A DNA stretch of 64,000 bases, taken from contig ML679946.1 of the NCBI GenBank assembly GCA_007922225.1, positions 94,370,759 through 94,434,758 on the forward strand. The letters run 5' to 3'. The notes beneath the pieces were generated by a model, which had not been told where the DNA came from, made no database searches, and saw only the letters and a list, made by a program, of their open reading frames with translations. This document shows positions 22,009 through 33,848 of this stretch, one piece after another; within the stretch, counting starts at the first letter, position 1; every line of letters begins with the position of its first letter. Origin of the DNA: Emydura subglobosa. Lineage: Eukaryota; Chordata; Testudines; Chelidae. The position numbers and the translations under genes are program-made.

Positions 22009-23026
22009 GTGGGATTCACAAGGGGCCATAGACATCTAGCTGCCATGTCAGGTGCTTCAGTCCAACATGTAGGCACTGCTGGCATTCACAAAACCCCTGC
22101 TCAGCTGCAGCCTAACCTTGTTGGCATCTAAAGTCCCTCGGTGCCTAGGCTTCCATCATTAAAGCCCCTGAGGTGCCTAAATTTCAGTGGTTGGGCACAC
22201 ACCCAGCTGTCAAAGTCCTGACACCACTAAGCAGCTTGGCACCTAATACAAAGCTAAGTACCAGCAGGATGAACATACCAGGTGTTCCCCTGCCTATCTT
22301 GCCTTCAGGGCCCAATCTTGTAGGCATGCTCAGAACACACCTAAACCCACACAACACCTAAACCCACACTTTGGCCCGGTAGTTAGAGCACTTATCCTGG
22401 CTCAGATCTGCAGCTTTTTGATGTGGTGCAGGGATTTGAACTTGAGTCTTTCCCCTACCAGAAGAGTGCCCTAACCACTGGCTATGGGGTATTCTAGGAG
22501 CAAATCTCTTTCAGTCTCTCCTGTTGAAGCTGTTCCAGTGTGTGTAAATTCCTAAATATTCATTTAAAGACTCTGTTCCCCAGAAATTAAGGCACTCACT
22601 TGGAAGAAAGGAGACTCAGGTTCCAGTCCTTCTCCTCTAATGAATATTTAAGTATTTATTCACAGTGAAACTTCTTCAACAGGAAAGACTAAGAGAGCAC
22701 CCTGCCCCATAATACCCCAATTCCTAGTGCACTCATCTGAGAGGTGAAAGACCTAAGACTTTGCTCCACATCAGGCAAAAGGGGGATTTGAACATGGATC
22801 TCCCACATCCTGGGTGAGTGCTCGAACCACAGAGATAAAAGTTATAAGGTCACTACCACCTTGGTTTTCTTAGACACCTAATTCTCCTCGTGCATTGTAC
22901 AGGCAGCCTGGGTGCCTAACCCAGGGTGGTGAATTTAACTAGGCCACAAGGCATCTAAAAGCTAGGTGCTGTAATCCTAAACATAGCAGTAGCTGCTGCA
23001 TCCCACTTCCCCCCTTGTGAACCCCA
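22009..23026. mobile_element. Copy B of the ~1-kb TIR repeat with B-box-like modules
   Basis: The left end tgggattcacaagggg (22009-22024) and the reverse complement of the right end, tggggttcacaagggg (about 23011-23026), are terminal inverted repeats differing at one base. Flanking 8-mers ctgttggt and ctgtaagt resemble a worn 8-bp target duplication, suggesting a hAT-like element. Inside are B-box-like segments gatttgaacttgag (22434-22447, antisense), gttccagtccttctcc (22620-22635) and gatttgaacatgga (22786-22799, antisense). No transposase frame is present. Copy A lies at 12.86-13.77 kb. Confidence 0.7.
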
Positions 23027-25209
23027 CTGTAAGTGCTTCAGTGGCACCAAAAGCCATTCTGTGCAACAGATATGGCCACTGATTACGTAACCACTTACAC
23101 ATACGGCAGTGGTTTAAAAGCAGTGGAAAATGACTCAGCCCCGTGAGGGTCCCCTCTCTTGTAGGCAGAGTTCTGTTCAATAAGGGCCCGGTCTTGGCAG
23201 ACCCCTGTGAAGATGCTCCACTTTGGAGGAGAGCACAAGGACGATACTCACCCTTGGGCAGGGAATGTCTCCGGCTCGTGTTTCCTGGGCTAAAAGCCAC
23301 CCCAAAGGGGCAGAGCTGAGTCAAGGGGCTGACTCTCTGCCCATGCACCAGCCTGTGGAGGGGAGGGGATCCTTCTAAGGAGAGCTGCAGCAGGCATTCC
23401 CCTGCATACAAGGAGCTCTGGGAAGTGTTGTGGTGTCCTTGGCTCTGTAGCTTTGCATGGTTTCTACCCAGGCCTGTGCCTTTATATGCAATTTGTGAGC
23501 GATGCAGCCTAAAGACTTAGATTTCCAAATGTATTGAGACTCTGAGCTTCCATTGAAATCAATGGCAGTTAGGTGCCTAAATACCTTTAAAAAACTGGCC
23601 CCTTAGGCTGCTGATCCTATTTCATGATCTTGTCCCATCTTACAGGGGACTTTGGGATTTAAAGAGTGGCAGTGACTTTATTAGATGCTGTGTCTCCGTC
23701 AAGTAGGTTACACCATCAGTGCTGTCTCTGTCTTTAATTAGTCCTAGCGAGTCCCAAATGAACCTGATCCAGGGGCTTATTCACAGATGTTTGTCTCTTT
23801 TCCATTGCTTGTAACGGCACTTAACACTAACCAGTGTCTGCAGTATGGCAAAGAGCATTTGTATCTGCTCCCTCTCTCATATCACAGAGCACAAGTGATT
23901 TCGCAGCACAGATTGTACAGTGCCATGCTCTATTCTCTTCCTTCTGGGTAGGTGTCTCAATCAGCTAGCTTTCGCTCTCTCTCCAGTGAAGGAGAATCCT
24001 GACCCCTAGGTCCCTACATTTTATTCTCCGCGCAGCTAGGAATTCTGAGGCTCAGAACCTATTAATGTATCTTCTTTTACATGGTTTTATAAGGTGAGGA
24101 AGGGGAGGTAGGGAAGCTCAAATGGGGGAGATGAGTTGTGCAAGAGGTTGCAGTGAGGACTGGCAGCTCTGAGCTTTAGCTGTTATTATGTGTCAGTATT
24201 TCTCACCTCAAGCTTTGAAATGATGAGCTGTTGCCAGGAGGGGTGGTTTAGCGTACTAAGCATCAGGTAGAAACTGGCTAATTCATACTTCACTAATGCA
24301 CACACAACCTTACAGTCCCTTCCCTACATCTGAGGATTTCCTAGCAAGGAGAGTGCTGCAGTGAGGTCTTGAATTGCCACAACGACACAAGGTTTACTAG
24401 TAGTGTGGGACAAGTGTAAATAATGACAAGTAAACTACATTTGTCTGTTACTGTCTGTGAATCGAATACATCTTCTGATGCATTATCTTGCTTCTTTTGA
24501 ATTGTGTGTGTTCCCTGACTCATTAATTCACAAAATGGATCTTTAGTGCAGATTAGAGAGATTCTTCTGTCTACACTGCCTAGAAACGGAGATTCAAATC
24601 CCAGATGGTGTGTCATTAAATTGGGTTCCATGAAGTTTTTTCTAATGAGATCTTCAAGGTCCTTTCTTTAAAATCCTCTGGGACAATAGGTGTTATATAA
24701 ATTATAATAGATTATATAATTATAATAAGTTATATAAATAAATCACTATAAACAAACGGTCTGGATGCTATTCCATCCTCAGGAAACAGAAGAGAGCAGT
24801 TTTGGTTTCATTGTAATGGAGAACAGCCCTATTTCTTGGTGTGTATATATAAAATATATTATAGCTGCAGGAAAAAAAAGACCAACCTTCCCGGCATATG
24901 TGACTGACAGCCTTGTCTTGTCCTCTGCTTCACACAGCACACAAACTGACATCCAGTCGTTGAACAGGTCTTCAGTCAAGAAAGAGCATGTCAGGTCTGA
25001 AATTAAGGGAGCTGCTTTCATCCCAGATGAATACATGGCATCTGCTCCAAGCACAGAAGCCTGCGAGAACAGTAACAAAATTAAATCCAAGGAATGTTTC
25101 CTTCTCTTTCCATCTTCCCCAGCTTATCCTTAAACAACCCTGCACATTTACACAACACCAGATTTGCATCTCAACAAGAGGTCTTCAATAGCTAACTGTT
25201 TTGAATAAC
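23027..25209. other. Mixed unique sequence with one old repeat
   Basis: The segment 23520-23605 (ggcagttaggtgcctaaatacc..ctggcccctta) is a recurrent reptilian repeat, also seen at about 62.95-63.03 kb. Antisense-paired frames of 100-120 codons at 24765-25133 mirror each other and have no domain. No exon is supported. Confidence 0.5.
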
Positions 25210-25214
25210 TTAAA

Positions 25215-26705
25215 TGTAATGTGAACTATGGAAACAAGCTGAGCAAATTCTTGCATGTGAAAACATGAACCTGGATATTAATGTTGCCATGAGCTTCATA
25301 GGATTCATAAAAGGATAGGACATGGTATATGAAAAACAAGAACACCCAGAGTCACAATAGCAAGCAGAATAAAAACCAATGAGAACTTTGGAAGGGATAA
25401 ACCGTCCTGGTTCAGGACATAAGCCAATCAATAATTATTAGGGGTTAGGAAGACACTTTCCTTGAGGGCAGGTTATCCCACAACTGCCTGCTACAGGATT
25501 TCTTTCACCATCCTTTAAAACATCTGGTGCTGGCTGTGACCCGTCCCATGCCCAGGGTAGCCAACTGTTAATGCCAAGGTCAGGGAAGGCTGCAAACGGA
25601 GAGCAGATTCTCCCAGCACTGGTGGGTGGCACTGAAGCCAGACTTCCCAACCAGCCACAAACTGCACTTCTGAATCCCCACAGAAGCCAGTATACAAATG
25701 CACACAGCCCCCTTTTCTGCATTTCAGCCTCTGGCTCCCAGTCAGCCACTAGGTCCAGTAAAGAGACCAGTTATTTAAACTCTATGTTCTTTACTAAAAA
25801 GGTTCCCTCTGACCACAGAGGGTCAGCCACAGTACCAGTTCAATATAAGTTTGGATCTTACCTAAAATACCACGCTGCCAGCCAATCCTTTAGTAACTAA
25901 AACTAAAGGTTTATTGTAAAAAGAAAGAAATAACCACAAGAGAAATGTTAAATAATTAGAGCAATCAGAACTTACAAGTGATTGAAAGTCCATATACATC
26001 AGGTTTCTAGAAGAATTATGGAGTTGCAGGCTTGTATAGTTCCTCTGGTGTGCACCCAATCTCTGGGTGGTCTCAGTCCTTTGTTTCACAGCTTCAGTTC
26101 AGTTGTAGATGAGCTGATCCAGAGGTAAGTTGGTACCGGAAGCTGAGTCCTGGCTGAAGACTGGTGACTGAAGACAAAATAGATTCCCCAGGCCTCTGCC
26201 TTATATACCCTCTAGCCCTGGCTATGCAGTTTGTAGAGTTTTACAGGAACTAAAATGGAGTCCAGAGCCACATGGGCCAGTCCTGGTGCCTCATCAGATG
26301 TATCTCCGGCTTCTCCCCCGGGGCCCCTTGCACCTGGGAATGTCTTAATGGGCCATTGAGCAAGCTATTGTTCTGCAGCCACCTGTCTGAGTTGTTACTC
26401 AGACAGAACCATTTGAAATACAGATGTATCAAATATATCTGTAACTTCCATTTCGCACATCACACATGAACATAAGTATTATCATCTTACTTAACATATT
26501 ATAACCTTCCTAACAGTACCTGACATGGCATATCTCACAGGAATTATTATGATTTTGACATATTGATGTTAACCCATATGTTAAATGCTCCCCCCCTCCC
26601 CCCCCAGTCTAACCAGCACGACACTGGCCATTCTCAGAGGCAGGATTCTGGAGTGGGTGGTCTACTAGTCGGATCTGATATCACTATGCCTATGTTTCTA
26701 TCCTT
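25215..26705 (+). mobile_element. CR1 LINE 3' end, split by a solo LTR
   Basis: Left part 25215-25536: gttcaggacataagccaatc, then ttaggggttaggaag, then gcctgctacagg and aaaacatctggtgctggc. Right part from 26624: ctggccattctcagaggcagg, then atgcctatgtttct near 26686-26700. Together they make the classic CR1 3' UTR (ctggtgctggccactgtcagaggcagg). The pieces are separated by a 1087-bp LTR. Confidence 0.88.
25537..26623 (-). mobile_element. Solo LTR (minus strand) inside CR1
   Basis: Bounded by a perfect 5-bp target duplication, CTGGC (25532-25536 and 26624-26628). On its own strand the LTR starts TGTCGTGCTGG and ends GGGTCACA, i.e. TG...CA. It has a TATA box (ggtatataagg, plus-strand 26209-26219) and a polyadenylation signal (AATAAA, plus-strand 25910-25915), in the right order for U3-R-U5. 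The length, 1087 bp, fits an endogenous retrovirus LTR. No internal gene remains, so it formed by LTR-LTR recombination. Confidence 0.9.
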
Positions 26706-26709
26706 AGGA

Positions 26710-28915
26710 AAACTCTGCCTTATGAGATTTCCCCCATTAAGATGGTGGAAATTTCATCTTCTCAAAAGATTTTGGCTTCCTACTATTTGTGGCCAAAAAA
26801 CTCATGAGGACCACTCATGACATTTCAGCTCCATCTTATGTAAACCTGAACCATAGCCCAATTCTCAGCCCAAACCCCAAACGTTAGCCTCATTCAGTTT
26901 TATAGCTGCTGATCCTCAGCCCTTCGCTAAGAGCTGTAAATATGGGTAGAATGATTAGCTTAGAACAATGGTATTTAAAGAAAATGATTTAATATGCATT
27001 CCAAGATGAAGCATTGCCCCTCTAGCTAGTCCCCTGGGATAAAGGATATCAACAGAAAAAATATTTTACATTCAAAAGAGATCTCATGACTGTGATCAAT
27101 GGTAATAAAGAAAATACAAAATGTCAATACAGTGAATAAAATGTTCTTTAGACTGTTCAGAGTGCTGTGATTGAGTTTATGCTTATTATATAAACAGTAC
27201 CGTCAGTGGACTGGCACAGTCCACACAGGAAATCTAAGGAAAAGAACGTTCTGATGTTATTAACAACTTTGGGGAGGAAGAGAGCTCAGCATAGCGTCTG
27301 AATATAGAATACATAACTATTCAAGTTCTTTAGCTTACTTGGAAATGATTGTTGGGTTTTGTTTGTTTGAGCTTTTTTACTTGGAAAGGAAGTTCTAAGT
27401 AAACCTGACAAAAAGTAGTTTAAAGATTAATAGCTGAAGATGGAAAAAGCCCATGAGGCAGATTTGGGAACAGAATTTGTAATCTTAATCCCACGCTGCA
27501 AGCATCAGGCAGGCTAATAGCTGTGTGTCTATCTAACATGCAGAGAATGGTAGAAAAGCTAGAGAAATGTGCCCCAATTTGTCTGATTACATGAACTGCT
27601 CTTCACTCTTGTTTAAAAGCTACATAAAAATGTACTCTGAAAATGCATTTAAAATATTTCTAACCTTTCTGATGTTTTACCCATTAGGGATGTGAGTGTG
27701 CACACACACATGCACGCACGTCCATGCACACGCACACGTTGTGGTGAAATTCATGTAATAAAACACAAAGCCCTATGACAATGAACTGCAGCGCTACATG
27801 ACATTGTATTTATCACATGCCTTTGACTACCTCATATGTTGTTCTTCCACTTGCACCAATACTACTTTAACATTTCATTAACCTTTCAAACAGCACTTTT
27901 TAATATAAAAAGCTGCCACAAATATATTCTTGTTTACCTCAAGTAACACTTTTTTAAACTACAAAGTGGACAATACTCAGTCCTGGACCAATGATTGCTT
28001 TCAGCTCTAATATTACATGAACAATAAGGGCTAAAAATGGGCGTGAGGGGGTGTTAGAGTATAATAATTGACATATTCTGGTAATTCTAGTCTTTCTCTG
28101 TTCACAGAATAGCTATGAGCAGACTAATCTCCTTGAATGTATTTGTTGCTTGAAATTTCACTATTTTTGCCCCCCAAAAATTATTTTTGGTTAATCAAAC
28201 GTTTTTCTGCAGGTATTTGCTATTTACGTTTGTTGTGGGATAAATTATGGTGTATTTTCTGTTTTCTGATTGGATAAGTGTTGGATAAATGAGTAATGAA
28301 TATCTGCCTGTGCAAATTCACAATTCAATTCCATGAACACTGGAATGTACGTTCTTCTCCAATTGCTCATTAGCTTCTTTTATTTCTTTTAGTCAAAAGT
28401 TCAGCTGTTTAAAATAGGGATTTCAGATATGTTCAATGCAAAACGTTGTTTAAGCAAACAAAAAGGGGCCATTTCACTGTACAGCAACCCTTCTTACATG
28501 TGATCTGTCTTCCATTCAACAATTGTGTTCGCCTGAAGGGGAAATTTATTTTGGATTTTTCCACTGCTGATGTTTAAGTTGTTTTCTCTCTAAATTATAC
28601 CTTTCTTGAAAAATTTTCTGTTTAAAATGATTTTCATGTGTTTATCCAGCAGGAAGTAAAGATCAGAAGTATCAAACTATGTGACCATAAACTGGCTGTG
28701 TATTGAGCCTAGTAACTGGCACTTTGCTTTTATAGTCCCGCATATCACTAGCAAGTTGATAGGAAGCGACATGAGACTATATGGAAATTTCAAAGAGGTT
28801 TGTAGTGGGGCCATAGATGTGGCCCATTGACTTTAGAAACAGGGTATTAGCTGGCCCCTAACCCTTAACATAGCATTTATAAAGTGCCAATACAGATCTT
28901 ATTGGTGTTCTTAGT
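26710..28915. other. Long AT-rich unique stretch
   Basis: No repeat family, exon or RNA gene recognised on either strand. A mixed CA-type dinucleotide repeat lies at 27698-27741 (listed separately). This is one of the longest stretches here without a recognised transposon. Confidence 0.55.
27698..27741. repeat. (CA)n-type imperfect microsatellite
   Basis: A run of CA/CG-type dinucleotides with interruptions (cacacacacatgcacgcacg, then tgcacacgcacacg). Confidence 0.85.
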
Positions 28916-28919
28916 GAAA

Positions 28920-29395
28920 TTAGATTGTATCAGTTTTGAGTTTATTTGGTTTGAAGGAAGAAATCAAAGGGACATTAAGTTACAGTTGGCAAGTTATACC
29001 AAACTGAAAGATGCTGCAAACACGAGAAAACAGGAAACTTCAGAAAGACTGATGATGAAATAAGCAGATACTAATAAAATGAGGGTTAAGAAATGCAGGC
29101 TAATACATATGGGCAAGAATAGTCTTAGAGCAGGAGGAAGGTGATTAGAGATCTGTAATGATGAGAAACCTGGGAGTGAGAGCGAATAACAAATGCAATA
29201 GGCTGCTGTGTGCTGCCGTGGCTAAAAGGGGCAGTACAACACTGGGCTTTATCCAGAGGGAGACATCACATTGAAGATTAAAGAAAGAGGTAATATCACT
29301 TTATACAGTACTGGAGTGGCTACTGTTAGACTACAACGTGCAGTTTGGGCCACCTCCGATTGTGAAAGACAAAACTTGTGCAGATGACAACAAAG
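28920..29395 (+). mobile_element. Old CR1 LINE fragment (RT C-terminal region)
   Basis: The order matches the CR1 block after the catalytic motif: ggcaagttataccaaactg (28988-29006), atgatgaaataagcagatac, gaaatgcaggctaatacatatggg (29090-29113, equivalent to the KCKVMHMG region), aacctgggagtgagagcg (DLGV region), and gcagtttgggcc at 29340-29351 (the LEYC..VWSP region). It is more diverged than the other CR1 copies here, so it is probably an older subfamily. No useful open frame remains. Confidence 0.75.
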
Positions 29396-29690
29396 GACTA
29401 GTCTACTTGGAACGTTACTGCACGGCAAGCGGGGTCTGAATTTACAGCACACCAGCTTGCTGTGTAGTAACATCCCGGGTGGACACTGCTACAGCACTGT
29501 GAAAGTCCCAGAGTGTGGCTTGGCATGCTGTGCTTACAAGCAGCACTCCAAGACTTACAGGATGCAGTAGAAGTGTCCACATGGGACGTTACTGCACAGG
29601 AAGTTAGTGAGCTGTGGATTCCCACTCTGGTTTGCCCTGCAGGAACATCCCATGCAGATAAGGATGGTTTATGAAAAATACCATGCTGAG
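29396..29690. mobile_element. Fold-back DNA element (MITE-like)
   Basis: Two similar palindromic units. Unit 1 (29401-29486) runs from gtctacttggaacgttactgcac to gtgtagtaacatcccgggtggacac. Unit 2 (29573-29665) runs from gtgtccacatgggacgttactgcac to aggaacatcccatgca. The end of unit 1 is a near reverse complement of the start of unit 2. No coding region. The superfamily cannot be set from the ends seen here. Confidence 0.65.
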
Positions 29691-30357
29691 TCACACCTGT
29701 GAGTTAGTATGGATGGTGGGGAGATTTTAAGACGGGAGTGCAAAATGTTTTTAATTTCTTCTGCTGGAAGCTGAAATTTCTCTTCTGACTTAAAGGAGCC
29801 CTGTGCTGATTGTAATACTCACTTATAGAATCACAGGAGTTTACTGGCACACTACGAGTACCAACTCTAGCGCACACAAACACTGAACTTCCCGCTAAGG
29901 TCCCCAGACCAGCTACAATAACAGAATAACACAGGAGACAACAACAACTTAACACTAAGATAAGCACCATCAATTGACGGAGGGGCTGTCTGCACTGATC
30001 ATTACATTATCACTTAAAATACTACAAATAAACTAACTGAGGCCCTTTTCCATCATGCTCCTCTCCTTAAAAAACAGGTAGTAATTTCTTAAAGTTTGGA
30101 AATGATTGTGCCGATACTAAGCTCATTATGAGAAGGATGATTTCACATGTCCTCAAGTCTCTTGCTAAGGGACCCAGTCAGATAGTCCCTGTTCATTCTC
30201 TGCCCAGCCCTTCAATTCATATATCCATTCATTTCCTGACAAAGCACACGTTTTTATAAACCAATGCTATTGTGACCAATTACTCAGATCTTATGTATTA
30301 CTATATCACAGGCCCCAACTTGTCAAGTGGTGCCCAGCAGTAACAGCTAATATATGA
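29691..30357. other. Unique sequence, no gene recognised
   Basis: A minus-strand frame at 29704-29973 has a hydrophobic stretch but no family signature and no splice support. Nothing else recognised. Confidence 0.5.
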
Positions 30358-31092
30358 TGTAGTAAGAAGTAAAAACTTAAGGCCTGCAACCCAGCAGAAC
30401 AGGCTAAGGCTTAAGGCCTAAGTGGAAAAAGCCAAGTTAACAGGAGTGTAAGTGAAAAAAACCAAGTTAACAGAAACTAGCCTGTGAACTTATGACCTGA
30501 CTGAAACTGGCACGGAGAAAACGCTGATACTGCAAGTGTACTTATTTCTAAAATATTACTTATATCAAAAAATTACTAAAAATACACAGCAGGTACAAAA
30601 GGCACCAAGACATCCTGACACAAAAAAATAACCGACTCCCTAAAATAATACTTTAATGAATAAAAATGTCTACTAAGGTGATAAATGAAGTTGTTTTGCC
30701 CAAATCGTCCAATTACGGTAAAGGGTGGCATTAGACTATGTCAAGAGGGTGGCAACTACCTACATCAAAGGGGGCAGAACAAAATTGACTGTAACAGTGT
30801 ACAAAAGAGGGTGTCAGAGAGAATGACTCTGTCCAGCCTAGGGGATAACGGAAAGTCCCGCCGTTGAGCCACATCCATTGTAACGCCGCACTCATATGGG
30901 AAGTAGACCCGTAAATACTCTGTAGGTCACTTCTCATTGTGCCGCACACAATAAAACCTGGCCCGGGTGCCTTCGTTGCTCAGCTAATCTGTGGTTGTGT
31001 CAATTCATTTGATCATAAGTGCCGTCTCGGTTACCTGCGCAGAGCTGGGACAGCATCTACATGGGGACACACGCACACAGTCTACACTGACA
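30358..31092 (+). mobile_element. Solo LTR related to the one at 38.3 kb
   Basis: Starts TGTAGTAAGAAGT and ends CTACACTGACA. It aligns end to end with the reverse complement of 38332-39025, including the shared ggtgccttcgtt block (30966-30977), placed 115 bases before the 3' end versus 109 in the other copy. A polyadenylation signal AATAAA lies at 30950-30955. A 24-bp segment at 30420-30443 is repeated at 30450-30473 with 22 of 24 identical. A target duplication is not visible (tatga versus agcac), so the copy may be old or rearranged. Confidence 0.75.
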
Positions 31093-31656
31093 AGCACCAA
31101 CATCACCGACAACAAATGGCATGTAACATCCATGACTCAGCAATGGCCTGCATGAATCTATACATATCTTGGAAATACGCACATCTCTCTAGCTAACAAG
31201 AGCTAAATGTTTGGAAAGATACTAGCTACCCTGGCAAATATCAGACCATTAACACCCATAATGTTTCCCCACATGATCTCCGAGCAATAGCCAAACCTAC
31301 TACTCCCTCTTTTTCTCCTTGTTGGAGTCATTGTCAAACAAGTTTTCTAAACAGGAGATAGTCGGTATTTAGAATTAGGCATGAGTCATGGGAATTCTGG
31401 CAAAGAGCAGCTCTGAAACAAAGAAAATGAAAAAGGTGCAAATATTTTTATATCTTTCTTGGTAGTCTTCCCTGTTGATTTTTCTCCATTCTGCCCACTG
31501 ACCTGATTCTGAAGGTAGGCAGTTGTATGAAGTAGGCCATTGATTAAAATCCCTGAGAGCAGAAATGTCAGCTTTTACTTCATTACTGAAGTATTGAATG
31601 TGAACCAGATCTGTGCAGCGTCTATTTTAATCTCCATTCTTCTGTAACTATTTAAG
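31093..31656. other. Unique sequence upstream of the exon-like segment
   Basis: No repeat or gene recognised. It ends in a pyrimidine-containing run (tctccattcttctgtaac, 31631-31648) and an AG at 31655-31656, which could serve as a splice acceptor. Confidence 0.45.
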
Positions 31657-31724
31657 GATGGAACGAAGAAAGGGAAATGAGCCATGGAGAAACCGCCGGA
31701 AGCTGGTGCATCTGCTTACTGCAG
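31657..31724 (+). CDS. Exon-like segment of unknown protein (weak candidate)
   Basis: A 68-base segment with an AG before it (after a modest pyrimidine tract) and a perfect consensus donor CAG|GTAAGT after it at 31722-31730. It contains an ATG at 31658 and reads MERRKGNEPWRNRRKLVHLL and then TA, a strongly basic peptide, to the junction. I do not recognise the protein. Support is only the splice-site quality and the absence of repeat similarity. Short open segments with such context also occur by chance. No second exon was found. Confidence 0.2.
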
Positions 31725-31827
31725 GTAAGTCTGAGATAAGGATGTTGCCACTTTCACTTTGTCAATGGCGGGCAGAGACTAGAGCCTCATCCTGTCATTT
31801 TCACCATTTCTGCTGTACATCAGAAAG

Positions 31828-32022
31828 CATTTCTTAGCAGTGGGAATGCTAGGCCATGGAATAACCTCCAAGGGAAGGGGTAAATATCCAATGCTTCAGA
31901 TACATAAAACTTGACTGGACAAATACATGGAGAATAGACTGTCAGAAATAACTGTATACTAGCAATGAGGATGGACAAGCTGACCCAATAGATATTTACT
32001 GGTCTCATTTCTATCATCCTGC
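31828..32022 (+). mobile_element. CR1 LINE 3' end fragment
   Basis: Recognisable phrases: gctaggccatggaataacctccaaggg (about 31847-31873), aaacttgactggacaaatac (31906-31925), actgtatactagcaatgaggatggac (31951-31976) and aatagatatttactggtctcatttct (31988-32013). These match the CR1 3' region. It is 5'-truncated to about 200 bp. Confidence 0.75.
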
Positions 32023-33739
32023 CCAGTTCTTCACCATTTGTTCCTTTTGCTAATAATATCTCTAACTCTGGACCAAGCAGCAGCAACCCTCTAAAACAGG
32101 ATGAGAGGATCTTAGAGTCCTTTTTGGCAGCACAGTTTACAGCAGTGGCTAGGACCGTCAACTTCCTTTTCTTCCTTGAGAATTGCTTCTTCGGTGGGAT
32201 GTTGTACAGACACTTATGCCAAATTTGGAAGAGTTTGCCAAATTTCAGGGAAGGATGATCTCTCTTCTTTGTGTTTGACAGCACCTACCACAGTGGGGTT
32301 CTGATCCATGACTGAGGACCCTTCGTGTTACCTCAGTACAAATAATAAATAATCTCAATAACCTAGAACAACGGTGTCCAGTAGGGCTACATCAATACCC
32401 TCTCCCAGATCTGAATGTTTGGACCTCATTTCTCAAGTATGGTTGGACTAACCACAAAGTGCCTTCATATCATGGCTAGCTGTGGACATCAAACCCATCT
32501 GATGTTGAAGAGGAGGAGGAAGATATGCGAAGAAGGTGGATAAAAGCTTGACTTCTTCCAACTCTCCTGAACATCTTCCTGTTGGATGGCGGTCAGCGGT
32601 ATGAGGATCTTTTGGGGTGGATAGCTAAGGGAGTAGATTTGGAGGCAGCCTCGTTCTTCAACAAGATCCTTAAGCTCTTCGTAAAGAAAGCATACATCCC
32701 TGTTTGATCAGGACAGCCCAATTTTTTGAACAACATCTCAGCCTCCAAAGAACTACTTTTGGAACACCTGAAATGTGCCATTTCCAACTTTCACAACCTC
32801 ATCCTCCTTGACCTCTTCACTATTTCTAGAATCATTGAACATAAATTCCTGCTTTACATCTTGCCCTCCTTTTGGCTTTTCTGAGAGGTTTCATTTGACA
32901 GTCCATCACACAGTCTTAATTAGGGATTGCCTGACTCATTTAAATGCATTACAACATGGGATGCTTTCAATAAAGATGTTGCAGGACAAGTTCGATTATA
33001 TTTTTAATGGTTATTGACAACAGAGTTTCTCCTTCTAACAACTTTAAAGGATTGGTTTTGCCATGCATTTAGATGAGATACATAATTGTTGTGTCCTACC
33101 ATGTCATCAATATAACAACTTCCTATTGGTAAGGATTCTATCTTATAATTTTGAAAATATTGGGCTGAATTTTCTTCCTACTCTCAATGTGTAGTAAATT
33201 CACTTATATTAAAATAATTACTCAAGATTCTATACAGGAGTAACAGTGTAAATTTGACCCTCTTTGGTGTATTCACTTCTCTTCATAGTTAAATATGATT
33301 AGAATATCTCATATATACCATTACCTTTTTATTTTCAAAGCTAGATATTCATTCTTCTTGGTGCCTTGAATTGCACCTCTTGTCTTAAAGTACTGGGTTA
33401 CTTTTCATCATTCAACATGAGGTCTTTTATGAAAAGCAGAGTGCTATGTGAGTATTAGCAGGGCTTTCCTCTTATTCTCCAGCTCTTCAGTAAATATATA
33501 TTTTTTGAAAAGGGAGGTAGAACTTTCAATTCACTAACATTCAGAAACTTACTGTACTGTGGTTTTCATAAGCCTGCTGTAGTGACTAATGGCACAAGAA
33601 GTTGAACTGCCAGGCTCTTTAAACAGAGGATCAATAAACAAACAGTGATGTATTAAAGGGATAACAGGAAGGGCACATAGTTTCACAAGGCAATAAACTA
33701 ACTTGATAGCTTTTTTACGATATTACAAGTTTGGTTGAT
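32023..33739. other. Unique sequence, no gene recognised
   Basis: A minus-strand frame at 31820-32284 overlaps the CR1 end and is a chance frame. Frames at 32593-33017 have no domain. The rest is AT-rich without recognisable repeats. Confidence 0.5.
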
Positions 33740-33848
33740 AATGATAATTGTGTTAACATAAATACTTAGGCTTCTGTAAGGCATTTGATTTGGTACCACA
33801 CAACATTTTGATTAAAAAAACTAGAATGATATACAATTAAAATGGCAC

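Noticed and set aside
22977..23411. 144-codon minus-strand open frame
   Set aside because: It starts inside a terminal-inverted-repeat element, has no recognisable domain, and has no splice or codon support. Length alone is within chance for a GC-richer patch.
24765..25133. 122-codon plus-strand frame with a 103-codon antisense partner
   Set aside because: Mutual antisense openness reflects composition. No domain, no splice sites of quality, no RNA evidence.
31820..32284. 154-codon minus-strand open frame, the longest in the window
   Set aside because: Its 3' half is the antisense of a CR1 3' end and the rest shows no domain. It is a shadow frame.
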